Positions 28,754 to 46,105 of a stretch of DNA of 64,000 nucleotides are shown one piece after another (within the stretch, counting starts at the first letter, position 1; the number at the start of each line of letters is the position of its first letter). The notes beneath the pieces are model-generated. The model ran no database searches. It saw nothing but the letters and a program-made list of their open reading frames with translations, and was not told the origin of the DNA. A program made the position numbers and the translations under genes. This DNA is from Chamaecrista fasciculata (lineage: Eukaryota > Streptophyta > Magnoliopsida > Fabales > Fabaceae). The stretch spans positions 29,535 through 93,534 of the forward strand of contig QANZ01045625.1 in NCBI GenBank assembly GCA_003254925.1. The letters run 5' to 3'.

Positions 28754-31700
28754 ATGGGTTTCTCTAGCAGAAAAGCTTGTTTCTCTGTTCTAGTCATATT
28801 TTGCAGTTACTATTTTGAATTAGGCACAGGTACAAACACCATCACATCATCTCAATTCATCAAGGACCCTCAAACTATAAGCTCCAACGGAAGTTTGTTC
28901 ACTTTGGGATTCTTCACTCCTCCAAATTCTACAAACCGTTATGTTGGAATTTGGTACATCACCAAATCTGCTATTGTATGGGTTGCTAACAGAAACCAAC
29001 CATTGGGGGATTCTTCTGGCATCATTAAAATATCAGAAGATGGAAATCTTGTAGTGTTAAATGGACAGAAGCAAATAATTTGGTCATCAAACGTCTCAAA
29101 TATTAGAGGTGATACTACTACTTGCCAGCTTTTGGGTTCTGGAAACCTTGTCTTGCTTGACACCACTACAGGAACCACCATATGGCAAAGTTTTGAGCAT
29201 CCTACGGATACATACCTGACCAATATGAAAGTTTCTAGCAACAAAAGAACTGGCGCGAGATTGAAGCTTACATCATGGAAAAGCCCATCTGATCCGTCTG
29301 TTGGGAATTTCTCTCTGAGTCTTGAACGACTAGATGTTCCTGAACTATTCATATGGAATGGAACTAGTCCATACTGGCGCAGTGGTCCATGGAATGGTCA
29401 AGTCTTCTTGGGGGGATATTGGACAGGTCCAGCGTATAATACGGGTGCCAATATGGTATTTGAGGGGGACGGAACTGTTTATTATTTCTACACTCTGCCA
29501 GATGGCTCTGAAATAGAAGCTTTCTATATCTTGAATTCAGAAGGAAAACTATTGCTAAATCTTTGGGATGAATCCAAGAAGGAGTGGCAATTAAACGATA
29601 CTTACCCGACTTCAAGTTGTGATGTGTATGGAACATGTGGGGCATTTGGAAGTTGCAATTCAGAGAGTTCACCAATATGTAACTGTTTGAAAGGATTTGA
29701 ACCAAGAAAGAAAGAAGAGTGGAACAGACAAAACTGGATAAGCGGTTGTGCAAGAAGAACAGCTCTGCAGTGTGAGAGAGTGAGAAATGGGACAGCAAAT
29801 GAAAAAGAAGATGGGTTTTTTAAACTGCAGAATGTTAAAGTGCCAGATTATATAAAACAATCATCTGTTTCAGAAGATAATTGCAGAAGCCAATGCTTGG
29901 GAAATTGTTCTTGTTCAGCATATTCATATGATAATCAGATTGGTTGTATGTCTTGGAGTGGCAATCTGACTGACATACAACAGTTCTCAGAAGGAGGACT
30001 TGAACTATTTATCAGAGTGGCTTATTCAGATCTTGGTATGTTGATTTTGAGCTCTTAGAATACTTGAAATTTAATTCTTTAACATATTCATATTTCTATG
30101 TTTGGATTGAACTTTCTTCTATCTTCCTTCGTTTTTGCTGAATTTAGATAAGGAGGGAGACAAGAATCACATGACTCTTATCATTATGATTACTGCAATA
30201 ATAGGAGGAACCATTGTCATTGTCACTTCTGCATACCTTTTATGGAAATGGAGAGCTAAACACTCAGGTACGATGACATTTTAGATAGTCTTAAATCTTA
30301 TTAATTTCAAGTTGTACCGACACTTTTGATATATTATAAGTGTTATAGAACAATTTAAATCTCCACAGAATCTTTCTACTTGAAGGCATTTACAGATGCA
30401 ACCTTACTATAGAACATTGTTTGGTGCACAATGTAATTCCATTTTCCTATGGAGAATTTCCATCTATTTCAATCCCTGCATTATTATGATTTTTTTTTTT
30501 TTAAAAAAAAGGAGGAAAAACTAATGGTTCTTGTTAATTAACAGAGGTGAAGCAAAAGCAGAAAAAACCAAGTGTCAATGTGATGGGAGAACTATCAAAA
30601 GTTAAAGTCCAAGAGCTTTTGACTTATGATTTTGAAAAGGTAGCAAAAGCAACTGACAACTTTCACTTGTCTAATAAACTTGGGCAAGGCGGTTTTGGAC
30701 CCGTTTATAAGGTATATTTATTCACAGAATTAAAGCTTGACCAGTTCCAATGTCACTGTGTATAATTGTAGTTTCTTTGTATTTTTCTTAGGGAAAACTG
30801 CAAGATGGCCAGAACATAGCTGTTAAAAGACTTTCAAAAGTATCTGGACAAGGGGTAGAAGAATTAATGAATGAGGTTATTGTAATTTCTAAGCTTCAAC
30901 ATCGCAATCTTGTGAGACTTGTAGGTTGCTGTATTGAACAAGAAGAAAAGATGTTGATATATGAGTACATGCCAAATAAAAGTTTGGATGCACTTATTTT
31001 TGGTTGGTTCTCTTAACCCATCTTTTCCATCTGTGTCATATCTAATTGACAACTTTATATTTCTCACCATTCAACATATTTTAATTGAAAAAACAATGAG
31101 GAAAAAAATAATGTAAATTGTTTAGTGTCTTAAACCGGTTAAAGTTTCAAAATTTGTTTTGTTCAAAAAAAATATAACCCTTCCTCTTTGTTTTGTAGAT
31201 CCACCTGAGCATAAACATCTAGATTGGCAGAAGTGCTTTGCTATAATTGAAGGAGTAGCTCGAGGGATTCTTTATCTTCATAAAGATTCTCGAATAAAAA
31301 TTATACATAGAGATCTGAAGGCAAGTAATATCTTGCTAGATGAGAATATGACTCCAAAAATATCAGATTTTGGTATGGCTCGAATATTTGGACAGAGTGA
31401 AGATCAAGCTAATACTAGAAGAATTGTTGGAACATAGTAAGTATTAATTCCCTTATGTTACAACATTACATTATCATACTATGAGCTCTAAGAATTGATT
31501 GTCTCGATTTAATAATGCAGTGGATATATGTCTCCAGAATATGCTATGGAAGGGTTGTTTTCTGAGAAATCAGATGTATTTAGTTTTGGAGTTTTACTAC
31601 TAGAGATTGTTAGTGGAAGAAGAAACTCTAGCTTCTACAACAATGAGTATTCTCTCAGCCTATTAGGATTTGTAAGTCTCGAAAATTATTGACCTAGGAT

Positions 31701-32127
31701 CCATTATTTATTGCTAATACAAGTTTAAGCTTCAAGCCTCTAATGCTGATACTCATGCTTCTTTTTTTTTTTTTTTTTTTTTTTTTTTNTTTTTTTTTTT
31801 TTTTTTTTCTTTTCAATTTAGGCATGGAAACTATGGAATGAAGAGAATATTATAGCATTAATAGATCCCAAAATATTTGATTCAAACCTGGAGAAGGACA
31901 TTTTGAGGTGCATACACATAGGACTTCTGTGTGTGCAAGAGCTTGCAAGTGAGAGACCCAACATGAGCATTGTGGTTTCTATGCTGTGTAGTGAGATTCA
32001 CAACCTTCCTCCTCCTGGGAAACCAGCATTCATCCAGTGGCAGAGCATGTTGAGGTCAATTTCTCATCGGGAAAATATAGAATTTTCCAATAATAGTGTC
32101 AGTATGACAGATATACAAGGGAGATAG
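28754..32127 (+). CDS. G-type lectin S-receptor-like serine/threonine kinase, copy B (intact)
   Basis: Seven exons: 28754-30035, 30148-30267, 30545-30711, 30792-31002, 31199-31436, 31521-31671 and 31822-32127; they join in frame to 824 residues. Order: signal peptide, B-lectin, S-locus glycoprotein domain, EGF-like cysteines, PAN domain ([19 protein letters not shown]), transmembrane helix in exon 2 ([16 protein letters not shown]), then the kinase. Key residues are all present: [10 protein letters not shown] loop, AVKRL lysine, NEV alpha-C Glu, [12 protein letters not shown] and MSPEY. It ends in the family tail [10 protein letters not shown]. It belongs to the S-domain-1 receptor kinases at the plasma membrane; ligand unknown. 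Intron 6 contains a poly-T run of about 60 with one N at 31789, a sequencing problem that does not touch an exon. Confidence 0.93.
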
Positions 32128-33695
32128 TTGCAATAGCAAACTGTCACTATTATGAGGGGAATGAGAGGGAAGTGATTGGAGAAGAAAGGAAGGGAGGGGA
32201 AGGGGAAGGGAAAGTTAACCTTTCATATCTCCTCCCTTTGTTTGAATGTTGATAACCCCTCTAGAATACCTCAATTTAAGGCATCTTAAATTTGTGAAGG
32301 AGGACGACAATAAAGGATTAAAAATTAATCCTCTATTATCTTTTTCACCAGTTCTAAACTTCCGAAACAAGGAGTAAAAGAAATAATCGTCTCTTGCTCT
32401 CTTTGCTTGTCATCCCTAATACCCAATCCAAACATACTCTTAAAAAGTCAGAAAATGGGACAGCTTGTTAATGTTCTTCAAGTGTTGTAATGATTAGTGC
32501 AAGAAAAGTTTAAAGGGCAATAGACAAAGTTCTTTTTATCTTTCAAGATATGAGTTTTCAATAACTCTACAGTAGCCTTCATAAGGCAGAGTTTCCTGCC
32601 ATTAAAAAAATCAGAGAATATTGCTGGATTCCTATATTTACACAGAATTTATTTTATTTCCAAGGTCAGATTTTTATTTCTTTATTAGTTGAGCTTTTAT
32701 TCTTTTGTCTTTTTCTTTTTGCCAAAAGTTAAGATTTTATTATCATGTATTATCTTTCAATATGTGTTCTGCACTTGCTACTTGAGGACTTGAAAGAATT
32801 ACCAATGCAGGACCGGAATTTTGCACTACTCTAATTTATATTTTGACAGTGATTCTTTTAAAAGATTTAGTATCAAACTTGTCAAAATATAAATATAGAT
32901 AATAGTGCATAAAATTTATCAAAATTTAAATTCGTTAAGAAATAAATATTTAACATAAACTCAAGTAGATCACAAAATCAAAGCATTTACAATAAAAGGA
33001 AGCCAGAAAAATCCTTGTTTGATTCATTGACACAACTGGCAACCCAAAGACATTATTTATTGGGAAGTCAACAGATTGGACAAAAGGGGAGAGGATTACA
33101 GTATCTTCCTCTTATATCGAAAATTGAAAATTGGAAGAATAGATAATGAAGGATTAATTTGTAATCCCTCATTCTCTCTTCTCCTTTCGTAAATTCAAAA
33201 TACTCTAAATTGAAATATTTTGAAAAAAGTATGGTTAAACAAACACAGAGAAGTGGTGATTTTTCTATTAATTACCAAACAAATCCCAAGGAACAAAAGT
33301 TGCTCCACCAAAGCCCTCAATCGTTGTATGCAAGTATTGGGCTTAAGTTTATCACTACAAAAGGCGTGTCTCAGTGGCAACATTTATTTGCCAACAATAC
33401 AAGTTTAGCAGCATCCATTAAACACAAGTATTTCAATATAAACTGATATTAGAAGACTTGCACAGATTTACATTAAGAATAGTATGACTATATGAGATTC
33501 GAAATCGTATCTAATAATTACTGGAAGGAAGAGGAAAAATGGAAGCGAAATGTGTCTTCGATCTAAACGGAACAATAGAAGGAAAATTGCAAATGTAGAT
33601 CATATCCTCAAATTAAACTTCACATGGAAAAGGAAATTCAGGGTTCCTTCGTCATTCTCCGCACAGAAGACTAAACCAAACTACACAGAACTAAG
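32128..33695. other. Intergenic spacer downstream of copy B
   Basis: The purine-rich start (aggggaatgagagggaagtgatt) also follows the stop codons of copies A, C and D. Its possible inverse partner near 32425 suggests a small MITE. 33350-33695 is the CACTA-like repeat block shared with other spacers. No gene. Confidence 0.4.
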
Positions 33696-34950
33696 TGTTA
33701 GGATTTTTGGGAGGAAGAAACATGGAAGTCCTCGTAAACTTTTTTTTTCTTTTTTCTCGTGATTTTGTTTTATTCATAACTCCATAATGATAGGTACAAA
33801 TCAAATTCTTTTTATAGAAGAAATACACATAATTAAATAAAAAGATAAATAAAATAAAGTAATTACTTATCCCTAAAATCATGTGCCCACTAGTTAACTC
33901 ATATATATGACTAATTCAAAAACAAACTAAATCTCTAAAATTCAGATTTGATGCAACAGATTTATGCTTCCAATAACAATACTATTTTATTATTATTATT
34001 AATTCCCAACAATTCCTCCCTTAAACTGAAATTTCTTCACAAGAAAATTCAGTTTAATTAATAAATCTTCAAGTTTTTCCTGGATCATTTGTTCGAAGCT
34101 TCAATGATGCACTTTGTCATCATTAACTTATTTGGAGCACCATCTCTCCAAAAACATCAAATTTTTTAAGCTTCTCACAGAAGATCCACTTCTTCTACTG
34201 TCCTTTCTTGTGCACCGATTGCTTGCTCATCTTCTTCGAGCCAATTCTTTCACCGAGCTCTCGCAATTTCTCGACATCAAGTTTCAAATCTTTGAAGTAA
34301 TTATGAGGATTCGTTTCTCCTACTAGTAGAATTCCTTAACTTTTCATAATGATGCATTATGTCATCATTTTTCCTATGGTGCACTTTGTCACCATTTTTC
34401 CATTGGAGCACTATCTCTCCAAAATACTCAAATCTTCATTGGAGCTTGTACTCTTTTTATGAACCTCAGAGGCCACAAAACAATAGCGTTGGCTTGTGTC
34501 CATTTGGAGTTTCAGTGGCTCTCTTCTTCAACGATTTCTTGCGCGGAGACTTCCTTATAGCAACATCATCTCAATATGTGAGAGATGTGCTACTCTACCT
34601 CACAAGCTCTTAGGATCTAGAGCTCTGATACCACTGTTAGGATTTTTGGGAGGAAGAAACATGGAAGCTCTCATAAACTTTTTTTTTCTTTTTTCTCATG
34701 ATTTTGTTTTATTCATAACTCCATAATGATAGGTACAAATCAAATTCCTTTTATAGAGGAAATACACATAATTAAATAAAAAGATAAATAAAATAAAGTA
34801 ACTACTTATCCCTAAAATTATGTACCCACTAGTTAACTCATATATATGACTAATTCAAAAACAAACTAAATCTCTAAAATTCAAATCTGATGCAACAAAT
34901 TTATGCTTCCAATAACAATATTATTTTATTATTATTATTAATTCCCAACA
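33696..34950 (-). mobile_element. TRIM-type LTR element with 5-bp TSD
   Basis: Two direct 316-bp repeats (33696-34011 and 34635-34950) start TGTTAGGATT and end CCCAACA, flanked by the perfect duplication CTAAG (33691-33695 and 34951-34955). The primer-binding site TGGTATCAGAGC is next to the right repeat on the minus strand, and a polypurine tract (AAGGGAGGAAT) is next to the left repeat, so it runs on the minus strand. The 623-bp interior encodes no gag or pol and contains a partly duplicated 'ggagcaccatctctcc' block. The empty site is seen in the paralogous spacer at about 46765-46785. Confidence 0.88.
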
Positions 34951-35167
34951 CTAAGTTTAGAATTGATTGAGGATACCTTGCTTGTTCTTAGCCTCTGGTC
35001 CTCCTTGTGGTTGCGACAATGAAGAAGTCGCGGCATCAACGGAGCTTACAGTCGCTCGCTGCGTTTTGTACTGGATACCTTGGCGCGCGCTTTCAATTCA
35101 CTCATGGAAATTCCAAGTTTAACTTTTACTTCGCAAATTTGGAATTTTGGACCATGAAGTTACTTTT

Positions 35168-35583
35168 GGTCAAAGTGTAAATTTGATCCCATATCGTTTG
35201 CTCAGTTCTCGATTTGGTCCCACATCTTTTTTGTTTCACTTTTGGTCCCATATCTTTGGGTTAGGTCCCAATTTAGTCCTATATCTTTTTTTGTTATAGA
35301 TTTAGTCTCATATCATTAGATCAATTATAGAATTTGTTTTATATCTTTAGGTCAGACGCAAAAGTGATCCTATATATTTGCAAAATGATCAATTAATAGT
35401 TGATCATTTTACAAAAATGTAGGACCAATCATGTGACCTAACCAAAAGATAATAGGACTAAAAATGATATGGGATCAAATTGGGACTTTTTACAAAAATA
35501 TAAGACCAAAATTATAACAAAAAAAGATACATGATCAAATTGAGAATTGAGCAAAAGATATGAGACAAAATTTGTGCTTGACC
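35168..35583. mobile_element. Long-TIR foldback element, 'GGTCCCATATC' family (copy 2)
   Basis: It begins GGTCAAAGTGTAAATTTG and ends with the inverse (caaaatttgtgcttgacc). The arms consist of inverted 'ggtcccatatcttt' units around a short centre at about 35390-35410. No coding region. Confidence 0.5.
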
Positions 35584-35790
35584 ATTACTTTTTATTACTT
35601 TTTTTTTGTTTATTTTAAAATTTAAGAAAGGAAAGAATCCAGAATATTGAAATGTTTCAATACTCCAATGTTATGACTTATGTGACACTTAGTATTTTTT
35701 TTTTATCCAATAACTTTTTCCGTTTTTTTTTTTGAAAAGTTGGCCAAGAACTTCAGTATTCTCTATTCTGTATCTTTGGCTAATATTAAA

Positions 35791-36923
35791 CATTAGAGTG
35801 TAAATTTGGTCCTGTAACTTTGCTTCAGTTCCCAAATCAGTCCTATAATTTTTTTTGTCTCGAATTTGGTCATGTATCTTTGTTCTAGGTCCCAAATCAG
35901 TCCTGTATCTTTTTTTGTCTCAGTTTTGGTCCCATATGTTTTCAAAACCTCCCACCGTTAGTCCTTCATCTATTTTAAATTACAATTTAGTCCTGAAAAC
36001 TTCAAGCCCCTTTTACTTTAGTCCCTGACTATCAAAATGAAAGTGAAAGAGCATCCCTGAAAATTCTCAAACCTTACATCTTGGTCCCTAATCCATGAAT
36101 TCTTCATGAAATGGAATAGAAATGCAAAAAACAAAAAAAAACACAAATTAAAAGCAAATGACAAAGGGACCAGAACTGAAAACGTAGAAAATTTAAAACC
36201 CACCAGAAAATGTACAAAAATCGCCAAACTTTTGAGGAGGGAGGTGATAGAAGAAATGTAAGGGATTTCAGAGCTTCTCTCTCGGAATCACCAAATGTAA
36301 GGGAATCTTCTATCACCTCCCTCCTCTTTTTTTTTTTTTGGCCAGAGACAGAAATGGACAAAACACCTAACGCGGGTGTTAGTCTCCTCAAAAGTTTAGA
36401 TTTTCGAAAATTCTTTCTTAAAGCATTTGAGGGCGATTATTTGAGTGAGATTTCAGTGAGGATTGAGGTTCTTGGATGAGTATTTGAGTTTCTCGGCGAT
36501 TTCCATACGTTTTCCGGTGGGTTTAAAATTTTATGCATTTTCAGTTTTGGTCCCTTTGTCATTTGCTTTTAATTTGTGTTTTTTTTTTGCATTTTATTCC
36601 ATTTCATGAAGAATTCATGAATTAGAGACTAAGATGTAAGGTTTGAGAATCTTCAGGGATGCTCTTTCATTTTCATTTTGATAGTCAGGGACTAAAGTAA
36701 AAGGGGCTTGAAGTTTTCAGGACTAAATTATAATTTAAAATAGATGGAGGACTAACGTTGGGAGGTTTTCAAAACATATGGGACCAAAACTGAGACAAAA
36801 AAAGATACAAGACTGATTTGGGACCTAGAGCAAGGTTACAAAACCAAATTTGAGACAAAAAAAAGTTATAGGACTGATTTGAAAATTGGAGTAAAGTTAC
36901 AGGACCAAATTCGCACTTTGACC
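35791..36923. mobile_element. Long-TIR foldback element, 'CAAAGTGCGAATTTGG' family, complete copy
   Basis: Two arms of roughly 400-450 bp in inverted order: the right arm (about 36520-36923) mirrors the left (35791-36200), including 'ccatgaattcttcatgaaatgg' and 'agggatgctctttca'. The central part holds a second small inverted repeat (gaggagggaggtgatagaag and its inverse) that is itself split by a short retroposon tail. No transposase. Mutator-like origin is likely; no clear 9-bp duplication was found. Confidence 0.6.
36327..36383 (-). mobile_element. Short non-LTR retroposon tail nested in the foldback element
   Basis: Poly-T followed by a tail containing GGACAAAACACCTAACGCGG, the same block as at 1784-1834. 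It is flanked by CTCCTC on both sides (36321-36326 and 36384-36389), which also restores the small inverted repeat it interrupts. Confidence 0.6.
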
Positions 36924-37913
36924 TTAAATTACATGGAAGGTAGTCACAATACCAAAGTCCAAACTCATTTGGAGAAAGAAAAAAAAAGGTATTATTATTG
37001 TGCCCATGAATGCATCAAGAAGTCTAAAATGCAACTGAAGTTACTCTCAACCTTCAAGAAATGAGTTTTTAAAGTCCAAGATTTATTTTTGTGTTAATTA
37101 GACTTTGAATTAGATTTGCTCACTTTTCTTTAATTTTTTGTTGAACTTTCTCCTGTATTTCTGTTGCACTAAAAACAATTGATTATTATTTCACTAGTAG
37201 TATCACCTCTAACGTATTTTTGAAATTAGAGTGGTTCATATATATATATATATATATACTAGAGGCTTTGCGTGCTCTAACGGGCACGCAAATATGTATG
37301 TAAAATAAATGAGGGGCTAAATCGTTAACACAGTAAAAAAGAAGGGATCAAATAATAATTTTTCTCTTATTATTAATTTTGTACTATAGTTTTAAAATGT
37401 GGACGACCAGAAAGGGATGGAGCCAGATAAAAGAATATATAGAAATAATGAAAATATAGAATAGCCTGACTTACAGAATTGCACGCACCTAAATGGTAAG
37501 AATAATTGGATCAAAGATTTAAAATTGCTTTATAACCAAAATCAATATTCCAAGCTCTAACATTTGATTAAAGATAAATCAATTTATTATTCGATTAAAC
37601 CCCTTGATGCTTCCTCCTTTTACACTCCCTCAAAATTTTACAAAAGAATCATACAAAAGTTTAGATTTCGTGATGTTTTGCCAAAATAGATTGTCTTAAA
37701 ATAGTATTGAAGTTAATATTGAGAATGCTATTTGGAATGTAAGTATCGAAAATCAACCTAGTAGACTGAAAATGAAAGAATTGACAATAAAAGGAAGACG
37801 GTGAAATCTTAGTTTCATTGACACAACAAATGCTTTTCAAATTCAATCGGAAGACTCATTATTCAGCAAGCAACATATGTGTCACTCAATAATTGAAAAC
37901 TCCAATATTCTTC
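36924..37913. other. Intergenic DNA with TA repeat and GCGTGC hairpin
   Basis: A TA microsatellite (about 37238-37257) runs into 'ctagaggctttgcgtgctctaacgggcacgc', the inverse of the ends at 12935 and 20070. 37650-37900 matches parts of the spacer upstream of copy B (27780-28030). No gene. Confidence 0.4.
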
Positions 37914-38361
37914 GAGTAAACTCCCAAACTGGTCCCCGAATTATTGGATCGCTGACAAATTGGTCCCTGGTTTATGGAAATTGACAAATAGGTCCCCGAA
38001 TTTTACTAACGTTAGTCAAATTGGTCCCTGAAGCCGTTAACTGCTGACGTGGCACGTTAAGTGCCACGTCAGCAGTTGGAAAACTAAAAAAAAGCCAACT
38101 GTGCGTGCCACATCAGCATTAATAATAAAAAAAAAATATTTCATTCAAAATTCAAATAGGTCCCTGAGTTATATTTTTATCTCATTATTCTCAATTTCCC
38201 CTCTTTTTCATCATCTTCATTCATTTTAGTCCCAAATCCTCAAAATAAAATTGTAAAATGTCCCAAAACTCTTCCAAACATTCCAGTTTAGTCCCAAATC
38301 CCCAAAATAAAATTGTAAAATGTCCCAAAACTCTTCCAAACATTCCACTTTAGTGCTTAAA

Positions 38362-39215
38362 AGTATTAAAAATCCTAAACCCTAAACCCCAAACCCTAAA
38401 CCCTAAATCCTAAAATCCTAAACTCCAAACCCTAAACCCTAATACCCTAAAATCCTAAAATTGTAAAGTGTCCCAAAATTCTTCTAAACATTTCAATTTA
38501 GTCCTTCAACTCTAAAACCTCAAACCCTAGAACCCCAAATCCCAACCCAAAACTATAAACCCCTAAACCCTAAAATCTCAAACCCCAAACCCTAAAATCC
38601 CAAACCCCAAATCCTAAAACCTTAAACCCTAAATTGTAAAACCCCAAACCCTAAAATTCCAAACCCCAAACCCTAAACCCCAAACCCCAAATCCCCAAAC
38701 CATAAAATCCTAAACCCTAAACCCTAAAATCATAAACCCTAAAACCCTAAAATCCTAAAATTGTAAAGTGTCCCAAAATTCTTCCAAACATTTCAATTTA
38801 GTCCTTAAACTCTAAAACCCCAAATCTTAGAACTCCAAACCCCAAACCCTAAAACCCCAAACCCTATAATCTAAAACCCCAACCCCCAAAATCCCAAACC
38901 CAAAACCCTAAAACCCAAAACCCCAAATCTAGATCCTAAAATCCCAAACCCCAAATCCTAAAACCTTAAACCCTAAATTGTAAAACCCCAAACCCTAAAA
39001 TTCCAAACCCCAAATCCTAAAACCTTAAACCCTAAACTCTACAACCCCAAACCTCAAACCCTAAAATCCCATACCCTAAACTCTAAAACCCTAAACCCCA
39101 AACCACAAACTCAAACCTAAATCCCAAACCCTGAACCTTGAACCCCAAACCCTAAAACCTAAAACCCCAAACCCCAAACTCTAAAACCCCAAACCCTAAA
39201 ATCCCATAGCCTAAA
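38362..39215. repeat. Degenerate telomere-like (CCCTAAA)n array
   Basis: About 850 bp of variants of AAACCCTAAACCCCAAACCCTAAAATCC. CCCTAAA is the plant telomere unit, but here it alternates with CCCCAAA and CCTAAAATC and contains higher-order duplicates (for example 'attgtaaagtgtcccaaaattcttc' at about 38460 and 38760). It lies inside the long-TIR element, so it probably spread with that element and is not a relic of a chromosome end. Confidence 0.75.
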
Positions 39216-39297
39216 TTCTTTGGTTTATTATCTATTCATTTAATTAAAGGACCAATTTGTCTAACATATTGAACTATTTTGATAAATTCGGGGACTG

Positions 39298-39683
39298 NNN
39301 NNNNNNNNNNNNNNNNNNNNNNNNNNNNNNNNNNNNNNNNNNNNNNNNNNNNNNNNNNNNNNNNNNNNNNNNNNNNNNNNNNNNNNNNNNNNNNNNNNNN
39401 NNNNNNNNNNNNNNNNNNNNNNNNNNNNNNNNNNNNNNNNNNNNNNNNNNNNNNNNNNNNNNNNNNNNNNNNNNNNNNNNNNNNNNNNNNNNNNNNNNNN
39501 NNNNNNNNNNNNNNNNNNNNNNNNNNNNNNNNNNNNNNNNNNNNNNNNNNNNNNNNNNNNNNNNNNNNNNNNNNNNNNNNNNNNNNNNNNNNNNNNNNNN
39601 NNNNNNNNNNNNNNNNNNNNNNNNNNNNNNNNNNNNNNNNNNNNNNNNNNNNNNNNNNNNNNNNNNNNNNNNNNNNNNNNNNN
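39298..39683. other. Assembly gap (386 N)
   Basis: Undetermined bases between the telomere-like core and the right arm of the long-TIR element. Confidence 0.98.
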
Positions 39684-40622
39684 GAAGAGTTTTGGGACAT
39701 TTTACAATTTTATTTTGAGGATTTGGGACTAAAATGAATGAAGATGATGAAAAAGAGGGGAAATTGAGAATAATGAGATAAAAATATAACTCAGGGACCT
39801 ATTTGAATTTTGAATGAAATATTTTTTTTTTATTATTAATGCTGATGTGGCACGCACAGTTGGCTTTTTTTTTGCTTTTTTTTAGTTTTCCAACTGCTGA
39901 CGTGGCACTTAACGTGCCACGTCAGCAGTTAACGGCTTCAGGGACCAATTTGACTAACGTTAGTAAAATTCGGGGACCTATTTGTCAATTTCCATAAATC
40001 AGGGACCAATTTGTCAGCGACCCAATAATTCGGGGACCAGTTTGGGAGTTTACTCAATATTCTTCCGTGTCAAATTTGTCAACTCCCAAATCAGGGGAAA
40101 TACATCTATCCCTTTTACAGGTTACAATTACTAGTTTTCCATAATAGAAAGGGAATTATGAGACCAACAAAAGTAAAAATATGTTGATTTTTAATTACAT
40201 ACATGAGTTAATCAATTTAAAACTTAGAAAACATAATTAGTAAATCACCTACTTATCAATGCAATATAAATACATCGTCATTTTTATTACATTACAAATT
40301 AAATCAGATACATCAACCAGAATAACAAAATAAACAATTGTCTCGTGAATTAAGTAATGCAGGTTTTTTTTGACCTGTTTTTAAGTGAGCCCAAAAATAT
40401 TTCACCTAACTAACCAAATTGATGAGTAAAATGGGTCAACGGGTAGACTCTCATTTTGAGGACTCCAAAAATAAAAAGCAAGTTATGTAAATTGACCAAT
40501 GTAAACGATAAGGTCCAAGTCCTTTCACTCTCAAGAAAACAGTAAACTTGAAAGAAAAGTCTCAAGGAAAATTAGTCTACTTCATCGCATCGCAATGGCA
40601 TAAATCATCTTACATCAAAGCA

Positions 40623-46105
<5,483 letters not shown>

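Larger units (their letters stand above)
37914..40055. mobile_element. Mutator-like long-TIR element with 10-bp TSD and telomere-like core
   Basis: The termini GAGTAAACTCCCAAACTGG and its exact inverse at 40055 open arms of about 375-420 bp that are nearly perfect inverse copies (right arm 39684-40055). Both are flanked by AATATTCTTC (37904-37913 and 40056-40065). Each arm contains a strong inner hairpin (ctgctgacgtggcac / gtgccacgtcagcag, near 38041-38077 and 39893-39928). The centre is a degenerate CCCTAAA array and a gap. TIR length and TSD size fit Mutator-like elements. The paralogous spacer upstream of copy B (about 28045-28080) shows the uninterrupted site. No transposase visible. Confidence 0.8.

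Noticed and set aside
34012-34634. Hidden gag gene inside the TRIM
   Set aside because: Frames on both strands are short and interrupted; the interior contains partial duplicates and no zinc knuckle.
38362-39215. Chromosome end or ancient telomere fusion
   Set aside because: The repeats are degenerate and sit inside a transposon with inverted arms and a 10-bp duplication.
38362-39215. CRISPR-like array in the regularly repeated C/A-rich tract
   Set aside because: There are no constant-length spacers, and this is plant nuclear DNA.
40548-40622. 25-residue N-terminal extension of copy C
   Set aside because: The upstream frame begins with TTG, not ATG, and falls in the leader conserved among the sister genes.
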